Part shown: one piece after another, positions 37,405 through 47,300 of the stretch | Numbering within the stretch: the first letter of the stretch is position 1 | Layout: each line of letters opens with the position of its first letter | Assembly (NCBI GenBank): GCA_024500155.1 | Contig: CM044857.1 | Coordinates: forward strand, 48,680,001-48,744,000 | DNA from: Chenopodium formosanum | Taxonomy: Eukaryota; Streptophyta; Magnoliopsida; Caryophyllales; Amaranthaceae | Length of the DNA stretch: 64,000 nucleotides | Direction: 5' to 3' | Program-made: the position numbers and the translations under genes | The notes under the pieces: generated by a model | What the model was told of the DNA's origin: nothing | Databases searched by the model: none | The model's input: the letters and a program-made list of their open reading frames with translations, nothing else

Positions 37405-40400
37405 CATCCTCTTATGCACCTCCAAGTCTTTGCTGAAGAATATCCTCGAGTTCAGTATTTTCATTCATCAACTGACCACTTGTTTTGGCCTTTCCTAATT
37501 CTGACCTCTATGTCAAAGCCATTTTCAAAATCTGAAGCACGGGCAATAACATATAATCCATATATTTTATTTGCCTAGCTAATCCAATAAGCAAGATATA
37601 TCCTGCAATGGACTTGAATTGTGAGAACTGTAATTTCATGAGATTGTATAGGAATAGCAAGTAAGCAACTGGTAAAAAAATTTACTTTTTAGAACACAAC
37701 AATGTTTTTAGCACTTTTATCTTATTTTATCTTCCTCTCTTTCTCCCTTCTTCCCTCTTATCTTCTTCATTATAGACTTGCCTTTTACAGGGTTCTAATA
37801 CTGCATACAATTTTTTAAAAAAAATAACATTCTAATACTGCATTTTGTATAACTATAAGTTAATCAGATTAAGATGAACCCTAAAAAGACGGAGGGTGGT
37901 TTGTTCTATGCGATTTTAGTTCAAGAATGGTCCACTTGTATAACATATATGCTAAGTCTCTATGAGGTATTTTTAATTAGCCAAACAACGCAATTATGCA
38001 ATGCCTTTTTCAATGGTGAAATAACTGAATTATCTTAATCATCATCTACGGAATTTACCATAATGATTGTGCCTACTTTTGAGGTATGATGCTGATAGAA
38101 TAATTATCTTCAGCGACAATATCAGATTAAGTCTATATTCTAGAAGAGCAGAAAAGAAAAGAATTGCATCATCAATCCATTATTAGCAGAATCTATCACT
38201 TCATATTTCATATTTGCAGCAACAGATGAAAGAAACATTTTAAGACATATCAATTTCATATTTTCATCAAGAATTTGACTGTGCTCCTGCTGAAACTTTG
38301 TTTTTTAAGTTAGGTATATGTACATTTGACTTTCTCTTTCTTAAATCTCAACCTAACTTTCGCATGAAATTGAATAACTCAGAACATTATTGTATAGATT
38401 CCTTCAATAAACTATCAAGAATTATTGAAATTACTATAAGAAATTTGACACTGTCAGTTAACAAACCACAAAGTATATCAATTCACTAACTCGTATTCAA
38501 GAAAGAAAGTAGTCCATACTTTGGTTTTACAAAGACTTAGTGGTGCACCTCTAGAAAATCACAAGGTAGGAGTTGTATGAAACTCATGAAAGGGTCTCTC
38601 TGACTCTTTGTTAATTAATGCCAAATTTTCTACCTATCTCACATAGAAAACATTTTTCATGTATGATCAGTCAATATTTGTTTGACTGTGACCTATTTAC
38701 CTCAAATTCATTGCTCTGTATCATCTAATCCTGAACTCTGATATCTGATCTCCCCACTTTTCATTGCTCTGTATCATCTAATCCACATTAGCATCATCTA
38801 ATCATGAACTCTGATCTCCCCACTTTCGTGGTAACTTGTACATGTATCTCGGAGAATTTCCACTACATCTACATCACTATTGACATCGTTTGAACCTAAT
38901 ATATCCACAAATTGTTGGACTGAGCTCCTTCGGATATCCCTTTCCCTAAGAGCAACCCTCCCTAGTGGTTCTAGTACATTGCAGCTCTCCACCAAATTTT
39001 CACTTTCTTTACCTTGGACTCGAATATATATCCTTTACTTGACTAACAGGAGCCACATTCTCGGCCCCCTTCATCCATAGTGGCTGAATATATGATATCC
39101 AATCCTCAATGCACCAAAAGCACTAAGCACTCTACAATTTAAAAATAATAACAATAATAAGAGCATTGAGTTGATACAACCACCATATTTAAACACATTG
39201 TTGAAAAATGAATTTCTAAATACGCATGCTTGTGTTCAATGGGGTTAATAGGTAGACCGCTTTTTTCTCAGACACAAGATGCCAAGATTGGATGCATTGA
39301 TGAAACAAGAATGTGAGAGAGGGAGTGCATGATGGAAGAACTCACTTTTTAGTGTTCAATTGTTCAAGCCAAATTCAATCAACAGGATCTAAGATTTCCT
39401 TCAAAATCCCATAACATATGCTCAGAACAAGAAAGAAATTGCTAAACTAAGAATTCGAGCCAGCGTAAGAAGTGTAATCACGAATTTGTCGAAAATATCC
39501 CAAACCATCCATCAACAAGTATTTTTAAACATAACATAACTAATTTAGCTGCATTCCTGCTCATTATCTACATCCTCGAAGGCTCGAATCTATTTTACAC
39601 ACAAAGCACACAATATCCATTATCCACCAAAATCCAATTCATAGGAATCAAACCCAACCTATTTGAATAACTGGATAGATAAAGAGCAAAACTAAGTGCA
39701 TATTTTTACTTTTTCCTAATTTTTTTTCCTTTAATTCTTGTTTTTTTCTTTTCCTGATTTTGTCCCTTCATTAAACTGATTTTCATTTTCCTGAAATTGA
39801 TTTTCAACTATTACTAACAATATAATCTGTAAGCAAATTTTGATTTATTCATATTTTTTGTCTTAAATTATGACTTGTACTATTTGTTTTTTTAATTGCA
39901 ATTTGCATTTGTGACTCATACATCCCTCACAGTACTCGTTGAACAAACATAATGGACATAAAGATATATTGATCTACCTTCTGCCAAATAATTTTTTTTT
40001 TTAAATAAAAAAATAAAAAATAAAAAAAACCAAAAGCAGAACAACATCAAACATACCATCATCTATCATCAATACTTAAAATCCAAACCAACCCACATAC
40101 TAAATTGAAAATCAAAGAAAACCCCAAATCAAATACATAAGAATCCAATACAATCCAACCCACGTCATATAATCATTGAAAATTAAGACGAATTAAACAA
40201 CACCCATCATTCAAAAATCTAAAATTTCGAGTATAGACCAAATTAAATATAATTAGATAAGCATTCATCTTAATATCAAGAAAAACATCAAATTAATCAC
40301 GATTAAGAGCTAGGTTATGAGTATAAAATAAAAAAATAAAAAAAATCAAATCAGCATTGACATACCTCGCAAGCTGCTTGAATGGAGGGGATATTTTAGA

Positions 40401-40445
40401 AGTTCCTTCAATGGAGGATCGGAGAGATTCACCACTGCTATTGGG
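37405..40445 (-). pseudogene. Possible fragmented or unrecognised gene
   Basis: Three coding-looking pieces lie in order on the minus strand. A 5' piece near 40383-40440 can be read VVNLSDPPLKELLKYPLH before a splice-donor-like GCGAG/GTATGTC. A middle piece at 38798-39030 reads LEPLGRVALRERDIRRSSVQ and VNSDVDVVEILRDTC. A 3' piece at 37409-37500 reads SGQLMNENTELEDILQQRLG then GA and a stop. Stops interrupt the sequence just upstream of the middle piece (39030-39080). They may be exons of one gene whose other exons I cannot see, or a relic. I do not recognise the family. Confidence 0.3.
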
Positions 40446-40877
40446 TTAGTGAGAAAGCATATGGCAGAAAGAAAGAAAGAAAAAGGAGAGATGGAGTGAG
40501 AAAGATTGGTTCAAAGGAGAGAGAAACCAAAAGGCAGAAATGAACGGTGGAGCAGGAAAATGGGAAAAGCAGCTGAAGTTGAAGACCAAGTCAATTAACA
40601 AGGAAAATAAGAAAAAGAAAAAAAAAGAAGCAAGGGTAAAAAAGTCACTACACTGTAGAATTGAAACAGTAATCAATCTTCTGGTTCTTAAAAGGGTAAG
40701 GATACACAGTAATAAAGTTATTTCAAATTACATAGAAACAATTGTCTCGATTGTTAATTTTACTTTTCTTAAAAAGGAAATTAAACTTGGAATCTTGGAT
40801 ATGCATACACTTACATAATCAGAACACCACGGAGTATTACACTTTGTATAGTTGTATTTATTTGATGGTGTGCTACG

Positions 40878-41228
40878 TCAGCCACCACAACCACCACATC
40901 CGCCGCAACCACCACCACCGCAACCGCCACCACCACTGCTACCAACGTTGCCATTACGTGATGTGCTGGCTACAACAGCAGCAGGAGCCAAAACACGTCC
41001 ACCATCTCCTGCTAAAATGACCATATTACCATCGTTTACACCTCTACTAATTCCTTTTCCTCCGCCAATCTCAACATCACCATTTGCAGCAGCAACGGAT
41101 CTCTGCGACGATAACTTTTTTACCTCCTTTTTCTTTCCGCATCTTATTATCAAAATCAAAAGCAGGATTAGAGCAATAAGGCAGCCTATTACTATCAGCA
41201 CTATAACATATGCTTTCATCCTTTTCAA
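40878..41228 (-). CDS. Small TM protein with Cys/Gly tail, copy 1
   Basis: A 116-residue protein of a family I do not recognise. Residues about 5-28 form one hydrophobic span (MKAYVIVLIVIGCLIALILL), followed by a basic patch with a juxtamembrane Cys (RCGKKKEVKK). By the positive-inside rule this puts the C-terminal part in the cytosol. A shared central motif (NGDVEIGGGKG, then NMVILAGDGG) precedes a tail of CGG/GGC repeats with five Cys. The tail is encoded by GC-rich trinucleotide repeats unlike the surrounding DNA. The start is the second-best-spaced Met pair, MKRMKAY; paralogue 2 begins at the second Met. First of four tandem same-strand copies. Metal binding, palmitoylation or disulfide cross-linking of the tail are guesses only. 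Confidence 0.7.
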   Translation of the reverse strand: MKRMKAYVIVLIVIGCLIALILLLILIIRCGKKKEVKKLSSQRSVAAANGDVEIGGGKGISRGVNDGNMVILAGDGGRVLAPAAVVASTSRNGNVGSSGGGGCGGGGCGGCGGCGG

Positions 41229-41249
41229 ATAATCATATTATACGTTGTA

Positions 41250-42483
41250 TGACTTGTTAATTTGTTATTAATGTTATACTTTTCCCGTCCAAAAAAAAGT
41301 CAAGTCATAGCTTAACATGCATGAAATGATCAATTGATCGGAATGTTCTTGTATCATTCAATATAGTATAGAACTATAGATTAATGAATTATTCATGCAA
41401 TTGGGCTACATATGACTTTGTATTTATGGTATAAACTATTGAGTTAACATTTTGTTGATGTAATAAAATATTTACTTGACTAATTCTATATGAACAAGAC
41501 CATAACTACATCAGTACATCCCATATAATACTCCTAACTTAGCTTAGCTTTTTGTATATGAGAAATTGAGAACATGCTACTCTCAGTTCTGAATTAGTAA
41601 TTTTTACTAAATTTTAAAAATTTTGAGCTTTCCTGAGAGCTAGATCAACAACTAAATAGATGCACTTGCATATATAGTTGAATTGGAGAAAAGTTACATT
41701 ACAATGTTGAAATCCAGTATTCAACGTCGTCTAATTAATCGCTCACTTGTGAACAACGAACCTTTACAAGAAATAACTAATAGAGCCGATAAGATATTCA
41801 ATTGTCAAGTATCTGTAGATTTAAATCTCTTTTTAAATGAATTGAATTTACCGCCTATATTTTATGAAGATGATAAAATTTCCGACCAATAATGAGTGGG
41901 AAGTTTTAGTGTTTTGGAAAAAAAATAAGTGGAAAATTTTGATTATAATGCAATTTGTACCTATCGGTCTATGAGGAATTGAGAGATCAAAAAAGGAAGA
42001 GAATGGAAAAATACGAACTGAATTTTTAATAATATATATTAAAATATTAAATGAACCGAATAGATAGATTTATAATTTAAAATATAAGATTAGGAATTAA
42101 ACGTTATTATTACAAAAATTGTGTAGCTACTGCAAATTATTATTTAATTATCTTTGAATATTTTTATGATTATATGAAGTATTTATCTGCTTAAACGTGA
42201 TGAAGAAACCAAGCTAGTCATCACTTATCACTAGTTCACAAACCAACCCCCTAATATAACCAATTTCTCCTCTACCATATGTTCAATGAATTTTATTACT
42301 ATTATAATTATAATTGATAGTAAATAAACGAATATAGGAAGAAATTGCGACAATTTTACAACTTTACCATAAAATTAAATTTATTGTAGTATCAAATTAC
42401 ATGAACCAATTGTCTCCATATATTTAATTTTTTTTTCCCCTCACCAAATATATATCCTACATATTGTCAAACTTAGCTTGGAT
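41250..42483. other. Spacer between TM-protein copies 1 and 2
   Basis: Probably the copy 1 promoter and copy 2 3' flank. A 69-codon plus-strand frame at 41683-41892 has no recognisable domain and I do not call it. Confidence 0.45.
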
Positions 42484-42495
42484 ATCCACTTACAC

Positions 42496-42613
42496 AACCA
42501 GAGTGAGGGATAGCTCAAGTGGTAAGAGATTCCATCCCAATTCCAAAAGATCTTAGATTTGATTCTCACCCCGTCCTTATGGCTTTCTAAACACCAAAAA
42601 CAAAAAAAAAAAA
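42496..42613 (+). mobile_element. SINE with 12-bp target duplication
   Basis: A 118-bp tRNA-derived element. The 5' head GAGGGATAGCTCAAGTGGTAA contains a pol III A-box-like sequence, ATTTGATTCTCACC is a B-box-like sequence, and it ends in a 13-A tail. ATCCACTTACAC flanks both sides (42484-42495, 42614-42625). It sits in the 3' flank of TM-protein copy 2; copy 3 shows the uninterrupted version of the site (ATCCACTTACACGATTTGAA at 44652), which proves insertion after the duplication. Confidence 0.92.
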
Positions 42614-42673
42614 ATCCACTTACACGATTTGAACACTATTAAAGCATTTTGTACACTTGTATTCGCTGCCAAA

Positions 42674-43021
42674 TCAGCCGCCACAACCGCCCCCGCATCC
42701 TCCACCACATCCTCCACCATCACCGCCACAGCCACAACATCCAAAATCATTGTTTTGGGTACCAATATTACTACCTATGTTGGTTATAGCCTCAACAGCA
42801 CCATCTCCTGCTAAAATGACCATATCACCATCTTTTACACTATTTGTTCCTTTTCCTTTGCCAATTTCGGCATCACCATTTGCTGAGCGTGAAGCAGTAC
42901 TTTCCTGCGAAGTATTGGAGACTTTTCGTTCCCTTTTTTCACATCTTATTCTCAGAAACATATACAGGATTAGAGCAACAAGGCAGCCTAACACTATGAG
43001 CACTATAAAATATGCTTTCAT
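42674..43021 (-). CDS. Small TM protein with Cys/Gly tail, copy 2
   Basis: A 115-residue paralogue of copy 1. It starts MKAYFIVLIVLGCLVALILY, one membrane span, followed by RIRCEKRERK. The central part conserves NGDAEIGKGKG and VKDGDMVILAGDG, and the tail reads CCGCGGDGGGCGGGCGGGCG. The frame is intact. Function unknown. It shares its 3' flank with copy 3, so duplication covered gene plus flank. The SINE at 42496 separates the stop codon from the older 3' flank. Confidence 0.72.
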   Translation of the reverse strand: MKAYFIVLIVLGCLVALILYMFLRIRCEKRERKVSNTSQESTASRSANGDAEIGKGKGTNSVKDGDMVILAGDGAVEAITNIGSNIGTQNNDFGCCGCGGDGGGCGGGCGGGCGG

Positions 43022-43704
43022 CTTTTAATTGGATGCAATTGTATTAATATGATCATTAAAAATTTTAATATTTGTAATTGTAACAAGGAAAAGATAAAGG
43101 AAAGCAGCTAGTGAAGGTTTAATTTAAGGTTGTGGGCTTAAAGTAGTTTAAGGTTCGAGTTAGAAGAAGTCTTTAAGTGAAGAAGACTTGGTCAATGTTT
43201 GGATAGGTTTTGTCTAGTTAGAATGGACAACTTCGATCTATCCGGTGTTGACTTTGGGGTGCTAGCTAGAATTTATGCATCTAGATATATGGCACAATTA
43301 ATGGATTGTCGGCAAGTTGTAAGTAAAAAGGACGTATTTGCATTTGTGAAGAGGTGATTGATCTGAGAAGACACACAACTGTGAGAGTGTGTGTGAGGGC
43401 TAGCAAAATTGTACTCCAGCTAACAAGTGAGAGCGACTATGAAAACATCTCAATTGCGTGTCGGAGTGCTAAGCTGTAGTAGAGAAGGCGAAGTGGCTGA
43501 GAGACAAATACAATATTAGTGTAAGTAAGTATAAATGCATGGAAGCATGCTCCATTAATGTGAGGCTTTTTATAAAGGTGCCAAAATAAAAATTTGTGCA
43601 AGCTGGACCAATTCAAGCAATAATACAAAGTATAAAATTTGTTAAAGTTACAAATAATACAAAATGGAGATAGTATTAAGGTCCGGTTAAATATGGTCTT
43701 CTAG

Positions 43705-43790
43705 ATATTAATGGGTATAAAGGCCAAGTTAAATATAGTACATAAAGATGCTTATTACGGCGTACGAGGTATGAGTTATATAATCAATGC
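43705..43790. repeat. Dispersed repeat fragment (pair with 32245)
   Basis: Matches the fragment at 32245 over AGATATTAATGGGTA and GATGCTTATTACGGCG. Type unknown. Confidence 0.5.
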
Positions 43791-44036
43791 GTTATCTGCA
43801 AGGGAACAAATGATTTTTCCTTAGTGGACTTAGGATATTTAGGCACTGTTCATTTAACCTCATATTTGTAGAACTGAAATTATTTTTAGTGATTATTATA
43901 TTTCTTCTTTAGAGTTACTTGTTTTTACATTAGTAAAATTATTATTATTAGTTATTATAATAATAAACTTATTATTATTATTATAAATAAACGAATATGG
44001 GAAGAAATAGCCACAATTTTACAACTCTACCATATA

Positions 44037-44289
44037 CTTCCTTTTTTTTTTAGTTGACACCTTTGTATTATCACGGTTGCCAACGCATGTTTTTAACGAT
44101 TAATATCTCTAATTATCAACATTGTAAAATTATAAAAAGTAGATATTAATAAAATATACATTGAAACGATTCAAACAAGATCTCACATGAATGTGTTTTA
44201 TCGTATCTATAAACCACAAAAATGAGTCAAAGCGTGTTGTATAAATAGTGTAAAAGTCAAACGGTATCAACTAAAAAAAAGGGAGGAAG
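44037..44289. mobile_element. Stowaway-type MITE (family B)
   Basis: Starts CTTCCTTTTTTTTTTAGTTGAC and ends AAAAGGGAGGAAG, flanked by TA on both sides. About 253 bp, close in size to the copy at 32713. Confidence 0.75.
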
Positions 44290-44322
44290 TATTTAAAAAG
44301 AAAATTTCACCAAAAATATATA

Positions 44323-44623
44323 CTCTTTCCGTTTTTTTTATTTGCATCATTTTCCTTTCATGGGTGTTTTTATAATTTGCATCACTTCTATATATAGTAA
44401 CTTTACACTATATTTTATTATTTCTCTCTCTTACTCTAAACCCCACTCAAATTAATTTATCATTTCTCTCTCATGGTCCCCGTCACTTTATCACATATTT
44501 TCACTTTCATGGTCTCCACATTACTTTTAGCATAATAAATTATTCATCTACTCACACTATTAATTTATTCTCCTAAAACTCCGTGCATTTGCAAGTGATG
44601 CAAATAAAAAAAAACGGAGGGAG
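44323..44623. mobile_element. Stowaway-type MITE (family A)
   Basis: Starts CTCTTTCCGTTTTTT and ends ACGGAGGGAG, flanked by TA (44321-44322, 44624-44625). Inner GTGATGCAAATAAAA and CTCTCTCATGGTC sequence match the element at 2911. Only 33 bp from the preceding MITE. Confidence 0.88.
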
Positions 44624-44712
44624 TACATGTTGTCAAACTTGGAATCTTGGATATCCACTTACACGATTTGAACACAATTAAAACATTTTGTACACTTGTA
44701 TTTGCTGCAACT

Positions 44713-45077
44713 TCAGCCACCAAAACCGCCACAGCCACCACATCTGCCACCACCACCACCACCATCACCATCACCGCCACAGCCACAACAGCAACAATCG
44801 TCGTCTTCAGTTCCAATATTAGTATCAGCAGGAGCCATAGAACGGCCACCATCTCCTGCTAAAATGACCATATCACCATCTTTTACACCTCTACTATCTG
44901 TTCCTCTCCCAATTTCGACATCACCATTTGCAGCAGCAATATTTCTCTGCGAAGCGGAGATTTTCCGTTGCCTTGTCTTTACACAGAATATTACTATCAG
45001 AAAGTGAAACAAACACAGGATTAGAGGAAGTAAGCTGCCTAATACTATATGAGCAGTACTATAGCATATGTTTTCAT
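44713..45077 (-). pseudogene. Small TM protein with Cys/Gly tail, copy 3 (frameshifted)
   Basis: The downstream part is intact: NGDVEIGRG, VKDGDMVILAGDGG, then CCCCGCGGDGDGGGGGGRCG. The expected start ATG at 45077 gives MKTYAIVLLI and then stops: compared with copies 1 and 2 a codon (CTG) plus two extra bases (TA) sit in the membrane segment. The segment continues in the other frame (VLGSLLPLILCLFHFLIVIF). No downstream ATG restores the span, so the copy is probably dead unless a base error is present. The 3' flank matches copy 2. Confidence 0.65.
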
Positions 45078-45776
45078 CTTTTCCAAATTATATTTGGATG
45101 CTATTTTTCTAATTTGATAATTACACCTTATAATATATGATTATTGATTAATACGGAGTAGTATAATTTGTGTTGAAAAAAAAAATGTTACTCTTTCACT
45201 TTAAGGGCAGGACTATAGCAAACCAAGTCAAGTCATATTAAATGTTATTTTATCAATCTACATATATAGATTATTGCTTGAATACTTCATGCAATTGGCT
45301 ATGACTTTGGATAATTGATATTGATATGAAATTAAGAAATTATCTACTTGACTAATTCTGAATAAGCAAAAAAAAAAATTACTCCTTTTGTATATGAGAA
45401 TAGTCTATTTCTGAATTAGTAATTTTATTATTGTATTTAAATTTTGAGATTTCCTCAGCCTAAGAGTTATATCAACAGCTAAATAGATGTACTTGTTCAA
45501 TTGGAGAAAAATAACATTAGAAACAATCAATAGTTTTGTCAAAGCCTTTGATTAGATTACAAACATTGTATTGCAGGAATTTGAGTGACAGATTGACACT
45601 CTTGCATTACTTAACAGAATTCAAGTACATTTCAAGCCTAACAAGCTCGAATTTGAGGGAACGTGATAGTATAAAATCTATTCCAATAAGCCTAATAACA
45701 ATAACAAATATGTTTATATTCTATCATAAAGTAATCATTTCTTTTTGTAGCGAGTTGGTAGTAAGTAGTGATCGAT

Positions 45777-45810
45777 GTTTTTTTTTTTTTTTTTTTTTTT
45801 TTTTTGCGAC
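45777..45810 (-). mobile_element. Poly(A)-only retro-insertion
   Basis: A 28-T run with GCGAC lies between AAGTAGTGATCGAT (45763-45776) and AAGTAGTGGTCGAT (45811-45824), a 14-bp duplication with one change. On the minus strand it is five bases, a poly(A) and a target duplication, as expected of a nearly tail-only insertion. Confidence 0.6.
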
Positions 45811-45987
45811 AAGTAGTGGTCGATATTACTATACCATATCTAGCCCTAAACCTTAGGCATCTCTTAAAACTTAATCAAATAAACTACGATTTACTACAAA
45901 ATTAGTTGGCAGTCTTGGCACTACTAGCTATTTTTCAAACACATAAAACTAAAACTGATAAATTAAACACTACCATGCCACCCTACT

Positions 45988-46326
45988 TTAGCAGCCACCA
46001 CCACAACCGCCACCTCCGCATCCTCCACCTCCACAACCGCCGCCACCACAATCGCCACCACCACATCCAGCTTGAGAAGCGGATATAATAGCACTAGCAG
46101 ATAGAACACCAGTAGCTGCACCCAAAATAGCCATATCGCCGTCTCTTACACCTTTACTTGTTGACTTCGCTGTTGGTCTTGGTAGACCAACATCACTCAA
46201 TTTTGATGTTTTCTGTTGTTTCTTTCTTCCCATACAGCAGCAGCACAGACATAACAATAAGAGTACGCCAAAAAGAATGCAGGCAGATACTATCAACGCC
46301 ACAGTGTCATCTTTTTTCAATTCCAT
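45988..46326 (-). CDS. Small TM protein with Cys/Gly tail, copy 4
   Basis: A 112-residue, most diverged member. MELKKDD is followed by a span with a cysteine cluster (ALIVSACILFGVLLLLCLCC, then CC), then GRKKQQK. The central motif is GVRDGDMAILGAATG, and the tail is a regular CGGGG repeat with six Cys ending in Cys. Intact frame. The Cys cluster at the inner membrane edge is a likely palmitoylation site (inference). Function unknown. Confidence 0.72.
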   Translation of the reverse strand: MELKKDDTVALIVSACILFGVLLLLCLCCCCMGRKKQQKTSKLSDVGLPRPTAKSTSKGVRDGDMAILGAATGVLSASAIISASQAGCGGGDCGGGGCGGGGCGGGGCGGGC

Positions 46327-47300
46327 ATTTTACAAATTTGTAAAAGTTTATTATTTGTATAAAGTCACTGATGATTAATGTATGTTACTTGACCTGAAAA
46401 CCAAGAAGAAAGAAAAAAAAAATTATGTTATACATGTATTACGTAATTGTTTTAAATGATATGTACAAATTTGACTACTCTTGTGTATCTTCAACGTACA
46501 CATCTCCAACGAAATTCGTTAATAACGTATATAGGTACAAACACATGAAAAAAAATAACTTGATCGTATGTCCTATGGATAGTATAACCGGTTGTATATA
46601 GAAAATTGTTCTCTTACCATTATCATCTTTTTTATATACCAATGAAAAACCCACTATTATTTGGAAATATGATTTGTAACGAATATAATAACATTCACAA
46701 GGCATATAATTTGGAGAACAATAAAATTGAGATAACAGTAGTTACTATAGGAGGAAGATATCATGCAAGAATTCAACCCTAAAATCAAAAGGAAAAGAAG
46801 AAAGAGAGAAAAATACATTAATTAAGATACCTAGAGTAGACAGGTGGCGCAGCGGTGAAGCAAGGGCAAGACGCCTAGAAAAACGACGACAGTTTCGTGA
46901 GGAAGAGATATAACTGATAGCAAAAGCAAGTGAGGGACTGAGGGGAGATCCGATCAGAGCATATAATTAAAGAGGAAGTTTTGTATGGCTAGGGTTTTAA
47001 TTATGGGATAAATTTATCTGTATAGATTTAATTTTATACGGATTAACTAAGATCATATATTCATATCCCGTATAAAATACTTGTATACTTTGTATTTCTT
47101 AGGTCCAATTAGGTGTACATATGCAGTATACCCTTCCCTCCCCCTCCAACTTTAAATGGGTCTAGCCCATTAACCTTAGCTAGAACAACCTAGGAGAGGT
47201 TTTAGTCTAGTAGAACTCTTTTTCCTTACCTTAACAATAAAATAAAAAAAAGTACATTTACATGTACATATCGTGCATGATTTATACAAAGATTAATCAA

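Noticed and set aside
40852..41232. Pro-rich plus-strand frames over the TM-protein genes (also at 42657 and 44696)
   Set aside because: They are the complement of the Gly/Cys repeats; the minus-strand frames have the conserved core and membrane span.
41683..41892. 69-codon frame with plausible composition
   Set aside because: No family match I recognise and no splice or promoter context; kept only as a remark.
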